Shown here piece by piece: positions 59,658 through 64,000 of a stretch of 64,000 bases of DNA. This DNA is from Shewanella amazonensis SB2B (GTDB lineage Bacteria; Pseudomonadota; Gammaproteobacteria; Enterobacterales; Shewanellaceae), in NCBI RefSeq assembly GCF_000015245.1, contig NC_008700.1, positions 2,424,001 to 2,488,000 on the forward strand, given 5' to 3'. Within the stretch, counting starts at the first letter, position 1; each line of letters starts with the position of its first letter. The notes under the pieces were generated by a model. It worked only from the letters and a program-made list of their open reading frames with translations, was not told the DNA's origin and ran no database searches. A program made the translations under genes and the position numbers.

Positions 59658-60770
59658 TTACTCATCGTCCGAAATGCTAATGGATACACCGGTCTGGGGT
59701 CCCGTCTTTGCAAGACTGGCACCCACTTTCCGCGCTATTTCCCGGTAAATAGCGGCAATTTCACCCGAAGGCTCGGCAACCACAGAGGGATTACCTGCAT
59801 CCATTCCTTCCCTGATGGCGATGTTTAAGGGCAACGCGCCAAGCAGCGGTACATGATAGCGCTCAGCAATTTTACTGCCGCCCAGGGTACCAAAGGGGTG
59901 TTCTTTGTGTCCGCAGCTCGGACACAGGTGGAAACTCATGTTTTCAACTATCCCAATGACTGGAATGTTGACCTTATTGAAGAGACTGATGCCCTTTTTG
60001 GCATCGAGCGTGGCGATATCCTGAGGCGTGGTAACCACAACGGCGCCGCTTACCGGCACCTTTTGAGACAACGTCAGCTGAATATCTCCCGTGCCCGGCG
60101 GCATATCCACCACCAGATAATCGAGCTCAGGCCAACTGGTTTCATTCACCAACTGCACCAGGGCACCAGCGGCCATTGGACCGCGCCAAACGGCAGCCTG
60201 CTCGTCGTCGAGAATAAAACCGATACTCTGGGCGGCAATCCCGTGGGCGTTGGCGGCGGTCATCATTTTGCCATCGGGGGACACAGGTTTAAAATCGGGC
60301 ACACCCAGCATCAAGGGCACGGAAGGACCGTAAATGTCGGCATCCAAAATGCCTACGCTAGCGCCTTCGGCTGCCAGTGCCAATGCAAGATTTACGGCGG
60401 TGGTGGACTTGCCCACCCCGCCCTTGCCCGAGGCTACGGCAATGACGTTTTTGACGTTGGGAATAGGCGCTGCATTGGTATTTCCCGCATTGGCAGGGAC
60501 TTGCAGATCGATTTCACACTCAACTTCGTCGATAACATCAAGCTTGGCCAGCGCCTTGGTCAATGTCATTACGGTATCTTTGTAAGTGGTTTGGCAGGGG
60601 TAAGGATAAACCAATCCAAGTTCAAGCCGACGGCCGTTCAAGGCCAGTTTTTGCACCATGCCTGCACTGACCAATCCTTTACCAAGCAGCGGCTCCACAT
60701 GGGCCTCCAACACAGATAACACGGCAGACTTCAGTGGCTCTTCCAGTCGATAATTGTGCTCAGTTAACAC
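59658..60770 (-). CDS. apbC: Iron-sulfur cluster carrier protein Mrp/ApbC
   Basis: 370 residues. The N-terminal MIP18-like domain (about 10-90) is followed by a P-loop NTPase domain with the deviant Walker A GKGGVGKSTTAVNLALALA, the second motif DADIYGPSVPLMLG and the cluster-binding CxxC in HLCPSCGHKEHPFG. It carries 4Fe-4S clusters to target enzymes. The start is a GTG with GGAGG nine bases upstream. It is divergent from metG, the same arrangement as in E. coli. Confidence 0.94.
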   Translation of the reverse strand: MLTEHNYRLEEPLKSAVLSVLEAHVEPLLGKGLVSAGMVQKLALNGRRLELGLVYPYPCQTTYKDTVMTLTKALAKLDVIDEVECEIDLQVPANAGNTNAAPIPNVKNVIAVASGKGGVGKSTTAVNLALALAAEGASVGILDADIYGPSVPLMLGVPDFKPVSPDGKMMTAANAHGIAAQSIGFILDDEQAAVWRGPMAAGALVQLVNETSWPELDYLVVDMPPGTGDIQLTLSQKVPVSGAVVVTTPQDIATLDAKKGISLFNKVNIPVIGIVENMSFHLCPSCGHKEHPFGTLGGSKIAERYHVPLLGALPLNIAIREGMDAGNPSVVAEPSGEIAAIYREIARKVGASLAKTGPQTGVSISISDDE

Positions 60771-60932
60771 CCAGTATTACCTCCCCCGCAAAAATTTGCC
60801 CAAGTGTATCAGATATTGCCAAAAAGATGCGTGCACAAATAACTCAATTGCACAGGCATTTGGTGAAAATAACGCGCGCATCGGTTAGTATCTAAGCCAA
60901 TTATTTCGGGACCAACACGATTTTGAGTAAAG

Positions 60933-62960
60933 ATGGCCAATTCACAACGTAAAATCCTTGTCACCAGCGCCCTTCCCTATGCCAACGGCCCAATCCATTT
61001 GGGGCACATGCTGGAATACATCCAGACCGATATCTGGTCACGTTTTCAGAAACTGCGCGGCCATGAGTGCCACTATATTTGCGCCGACGATGCCCATGGC
61101 ACGCCTATCATGCTCAAGGCACAACAGCTGGGCATGGCTCCCGAAGAGATGATTGCCCAGGTCAACGTTGAGCATCAGCAGGACTTCGCTGACTTCAACG
61201 TGGCCTTTGACAACTATCACAGCACCCACAGCGACGAAAACCGCGCACTGGCGAGCGAGATTTATCTGAAACTTCGTGATGGCGGCTACATCAAGAGCAA
61301 GACAATTTCTCAGCTGTTCGACCCTGAAAAATCGATGTTCCTGCCGGACCGCTTCGTTAAGGGCACCTGCCCCAAGTGTAAGTCTGAAGATCAGTATGGC
61401 GACAACTGCGATGCTTGCGGTGCAACCTACAGCCCAACCGAGCTGATTAACCCGCGCTCTGCCGTGAGTGGTGCCACCCCGGTAATGAAAGAGACTGAGC
61501 ATTTCTTCTTCGACCTGCCTGCGTTTGAAGGCATGCTCAAAGCATGGACCCGCTCAGGTGCACTGCAGTCAGAAATGGCCAACAAGCTGGACGAATGGTT
61601 CGAACAGGGCCTGCAACAGTGGGACATCACCCGCGATGCGCCTTACTTCGGTTTTGAAATCCCCGATGCGCCGGGCAAGTATTTTTACGTGTGGCTGGAT
61701 GCCCCTATCGGCTACATGGGCTCATTCAAAAACTTCTGCGATAAGCGCGGCGATATCAATTTCGATGAGTTCTGGGCCAAAGACTCCAGCGCCGAGGTGT
61801 ATCACTTTATCGGCAAGGACATCGTCTACTTCCACAGCCTGTTCTGGCCAGCCATGCTGCACGGCGCAGGTTTCCGCCAGCCAAGCAGTGTTTACGCCCA
61901 CGGCTATGTGACCGTAAACGGCGCCAAGATGTCCAAATCCAAGGGCACCTTTATCAAGGCACGTACCTATCTGGATCATCTGGATCCTGAGTACCTGCGT
62001 TACTACTACGCAGCCAAACTCAGCGCCCGTATCGACGACCTGGATTTGAACCTGGAAGACTTTGCCCAGCGGGTGAACTCCGACTTGGTTGGCAAACTTG
62101 TTAACCTGGCCTCCCGCACCGCTGGCTTTATCACCAAGCGCTTCGATGGCAAGCTTGCCGCCGTGGCCGACAAGAGCCTGATTGACAGCTTCCTCGCCAA
62201 GCAGGACGTGATTGCTGAACTGTATGAAGCCCGCGAATACGGTAAAGCCATGCGTGAAATCATGGCGCTGGCCGACGTAGCCAACGGCTTTGTGGCCGAT
62301 GCCGCTCCATGGCAGCTGGTGAAACAGGACGACAAGCAGGAAGAAGCCCATCAGGTATGCTCCAACGCACTGAACCTGTTCCGTATTTTGGTCACCTACT
62401 TAAAGCCTGTACTGCCACGCCTTGCCAAAGACGTGGAAGATTTCTTCAGGATGGAGCTGACTTGGGACGGTCTTGACAGCGATTTGAGCGGCCATGAAAT
62501 TGCCCCGTTCAAGCCAATGATGCAACGGGTTGAACTGGACAAGGTTGCCGCCATGGTGGAGGCCTCCAAGGAAAACCTGCAGGCGACTGCTGAACCGGTT
62601 AAAACAGGCCCACTGGCAGATGACCCTATCAGTGAAACCATCAGCTACGAAGACTTCGCTAAAATCGATTTGCGTGTGGCGCTGATTCAAAAAGCCGAAG
62701 CCGTGCCAGAAGCCGATAAGCTGCTGAAGCTGCAGCTGGATATCGGCGGTGAAGTACGTCAGGTGTTTGCCGGTATCAAGTCTGCCTATAATCCGGAAGA
62801 TCTCGAAGGCAAGCTCACTGTGATGGTGGCTAACCTCGCACCGCGTAAGATGCGTTTCGGCATGTCCGAAGGCATGGTGCTGGCCGCTGGCCCCGGTGGT
62901 AAAGACCTGTTTGTGCTGGAGCCACACGCGGGCGCCAAACCAGGTATGCGGGTGAAGTAA
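60933..62960 (+). CDS. metG: Methionyl-tRNA synthetase
   Basis: 675-residue class I synthetase. The HIGH-type motif is NGPIHLGHMLEY, a zinc knuckle has cysteines in GTCPKCKSEDQYGDNCDACG, the KMSKS motif is GAKMSKSKGTFIK, and a C-terminal tRNA-binding (Trbp111-like) dimerisation domain (about 570-675) has ISYEDFAKIDLRVALI. This is the full-length dimeric type. The promoter lies in the 160-base spacer shared with mrp. Confidence 0.97.
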   Translation: MANSQRKILVTSALPYANGPIHLGHMLEYIQTDIWSRFQKLRGHECHYICADDAHGTPIMLKAQQLGMAPEEMIAQVNVEHQQDFADFNVAFDNYHSTHSDENRALASEIYLKLRDGGYIKSKTISQLFDPEKSMFLPDRFVKGTCPKCKSEDQYGDNCDACGATYSPTELINPRSAVSGATPVMKETEHFFFDLPAFEGMLKAWTRSGALQSEMANKLDEWFEQGLQQWDITRDAPYFGFEIPDAPGKYFYVWLDAPIGYMGSFKNFCDKRGDINFDEFWAKDSSAEVYHFIGKDIVYFHSLFWPAMLHGAGFRQPSSVYAHGYVTVNGAKMSKSKGTFIKARTYLDHLDPEYLRYYYAAKLSARIDDLDLNLEDFAQRVNSDLVGKLVNLASRTAGFITKRFDGKLAAVADKSLIDSFLAKQDVIAELYEAREYGKAMREIMALADVANGFVADAAPWQLVKQDDKQEEAHQVCSNALNLFRILVTYLKPVLPRLAKDVEDFFRMELTWDGLDSDLSGHEIAPFKPMMQRVELDKVAAMVEASKENLQATAEPVKTGPLADDPISETISYEDFAKIDLRVALIQKAEAVPEADKLLKLQLDIGGEVRQVFAGIKSAYNPEDLEGKLTVMVANLAPRKMRFGMSEGMVLAAGPGGKDLFVLEPHAGAKPGMRVK

Positions 62961-62976
62961 GCTCAACGTTGAAATG

Positions 62977-63002
62977 AAAAGGCCGCAATTGCGGCCTTTT
63001 TT
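62977..63002. terminator. Terminator between metG and the Nif3-like gene
   Basis: A 10-bp stem (AAAAGGCCGC) with an AATT loop is followed by six T; it can act in both directions. Confidence 0.93.
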
Positions 63003-63030
63003 GTATATTCAAGCGCGTGATTGTAACGCC

Positions 63031-63780
63031 TTAAACCGGATTATCGATATCGACAAAATGATGTGTCAGGCCAAATTCGCGGCGAAGATGCTCACCTAAC
63101 GCCTCTATACCATAGCGCTCAGTGGCGTGATGACCCGCAGCAAAATAATGAATGCCCTGCTCTTTGGCGCTGTGGAAGGTGCGCTCTGATACTTCACCAC
63201 TGATAAAGGCATCAACACCCAAACTCACGGCGAGGTCGATATAATCCTGGGCACCGCCGGTGCACCAGGCCAGGCGTTGTACTGGCTTATCGGCGTCAAT
63301 GTGCAAAGGTTCGCGTCCCAGTACTTTGGCCAGCAATCCGGCAAACGCCTCACCACTCAACGCCGTATCAAGGCTCCCACCCCACAGTAAGCCATCGCCA
63401 ACGGCTTCAAACGCCTCTGCATCCAAAATGCCCATGCGGCGGCCAAGGGTAGCGTTATTCCCAACCACGGGGTGCGCATCCAGCGGCAAGTGATACCCAA
63501 AGAGGTTAATATCATGTGCCAGCAATGACTTGATACGGCGCTGTTTCATCCCCACCAATACATCCGGCTCGTTTTTCCAGAAAAAGCCATGATGAACCAA
63601 TATGGCATCGGCCTTGAGTTCTATGGCACGCTCAATCAATGCCTGACAGGCCGTCACTCCGGTGACTATGATTTGGATCTCCGCCTTGCCCTCTATCTGC
63701 AGTCCATTGGGGGCGTAGTCCTTAAATTTTCCGGTTTGTAAAAAGTCGGCCAGATACTGGCCCAAAACGCTGCGCTCCAT
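63031..63780 (-). CDS. Nif3-like dinuclear metal-center protein (YbgI)
   Basis: 249 residues of the Nif3/YbgI family, toroidal hexamers with a two-metal site. Metal ligands are visible in ADAILVHHGFFWKNEP, the GYHLPLDAHPVVGNN block and the C-terminal AAGHHATERYG. E. coli YbgI may be involved in metal or folate-linked chemistry, but the reaction is unsettled. GGAGG lies before the ATG at 63780, so the 51 further open codons upstream are not coding. It is convergent with metG. Confidence 0.93.
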   Translation of the reverse strand: MERSVLGQYLADFLQTGKFKDYAPNGLQIEGKAEIQIIVTGVTACQALIERAIELKADAILVHHGFFWKNEPDVLVGMKQRRIKSLLAHDINLFGYHLPLDAHPVVGNNATLGRRMGILDAEAFEAVGDGLLWGGSLDTALSGEAFAGLLAKVLGREPLHIDADKPVQRLAWCTGGAQDYIDLAVSLGVDAFISGEVSERTFHSAKEQGIHYFAAGHHATERYGIEALGEHLRREFGLTHHFVDIDNPV

Positions 63781-63964
63781 GGCGCCTCCAACACTGTACT
63801 TAACTCTCAAGAGGTTACTGTCAAAGTGTACTGATCCTGAATTTGGGGTCAACCGATGCCGTGCCTGCCGGTCTTTGCCGGTGAAAAATTGGACAAGACA
63901 GGCATCCGCTTTTACTATGTCCGGGTAACCCAAACAACCATAGACGACAACAGGTTATATCAAT

Positions 63965-64000
63965 ATGTCTAACATGACCAAAGAAGAGGTGATCTCAGCC
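63965..64000 (+). CDS. Start of an unidentified gene, cut by the window edge
   Basis: Twelve codons (MSNMTKEEVISA) run from an ATG to the window edge. The weak AGG upstream and the 184-base gap to the divergent Nif3-like gene fit a gene start. Too little is present to name a family. Confidence 0.45.
   Translation, partial: MSNMTKEEVISA

Noticed and set aside
59853..60719. 288-codon open frame antisense to mrp/apbC
   Set aside because: It is a shadow of a conserved gene with all Mrp motifs; there is no ribosome site or family for the antisense frame.
63781..63933. 51-codon upstream extension of the Nif3-like gene
   Set aside because: GGAGG stands directly before the ATG at 63780 and the Nif3 fold begins there.
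1..64000. Prophage, insertion sequence, integron, CRISPR array, tRNA or rRNA
   Set aside because: No transposase, integrase, terminal repeats, repeat-spacer pattern or RNA-gene signature was seen on either strand.

Overview
The window reads as one contiguous piece of chromosome from a gammaproteobacterium of the Alteromonadales, most likely Shewanella. This is inferred from protein sequences and gene order, for example the divergent hdfR/maoP pair, the pabC-mltG-tmk-holB-pilZ-tatD run, divergent mrp/metG, ilvIH, and a complete proteobacterial dedicated sortase locus. I see no rRNA, tRNA, CRISPR array, prophage or insertion sequence. Coding density is high, and most transcription units end in clear hairpin terminators.

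Layout. 1-6.5 kb: the end of a ribosome-assembly GTPase (ylqF), a low-molecular-weight tyrosine phosphatase, a secreted ATP-dependent DNA ligase (ligE), dgkA, the hdfR/maoP divergent pair with a RimK-like ligase behind maoP, and an orphan beta-barrel protein. 6.7-15.7 kb: a GGDEF protein, then the accessory locus of most interest: class GN sortase, its single substrate (VIT + vWA, LPQTA sorting signal), PdsO (OmpA-like), and the divergent two-component pair PdsR/PdsS whose sensor carries a CBM9-like domain. A secreted DUF2785-type protein follows. 15.7-23.7 kb: metC, creA-like and yegD, then ppk1-ppx (polyphosphate synthesis and breakdown). 23.7-32.2 kb: SulP transporter, LysE exporter with a divergent MocR-type regulator, a Bcr/CflA efflux pump, ilvIH, and the small heat-shock gene ibpA behind a sigma-32 promoter and a ROSE-like RNA thermometer. 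32.3-42.8 kb: a 5'-nucleotidase lipoprotein, an esterase, an APH-fold kinase, an S9 peptidase and a 1068-residue TonB-dependent receptor, then a SlyD-type isomerase. 42.9-53.6 kb: a BrxR/CapW-like WYL regulator, MltB-type transglycosylase, DUF2750 and a zinc-ribbon protein, cheV, blc, a methyltransferase, a Lon-N-domain protein, an ECF sigma/ChrR anti-sigma pair with its own promoter, a Gate-domain membrane protein and rsmF. 53.7-64 kb: a long leftward housekeeping run (mrp, udk, dcd, pabC, mltG, tmk, holB, pilZ, tatD), rightward metG, a Nif3-like protein, and the first codons of another gene.

How the genes fit together. The sortase, its substrate, PdsO and PdsRS form a self-contained envelope system with its own regulation. 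Tandem 11-bp repeats next to the pdsR promoter are a plausible PdsR site. Several other control elements can be read directly: dyads at the lysE/mocR divergent promoter, a dyad before metC, the ECF sigma autoregulatory promoter overlapping the previous stop codon, and the heat-shock control of ibpA. Family assignments come from reading the proteins by eye. No database search was possible.
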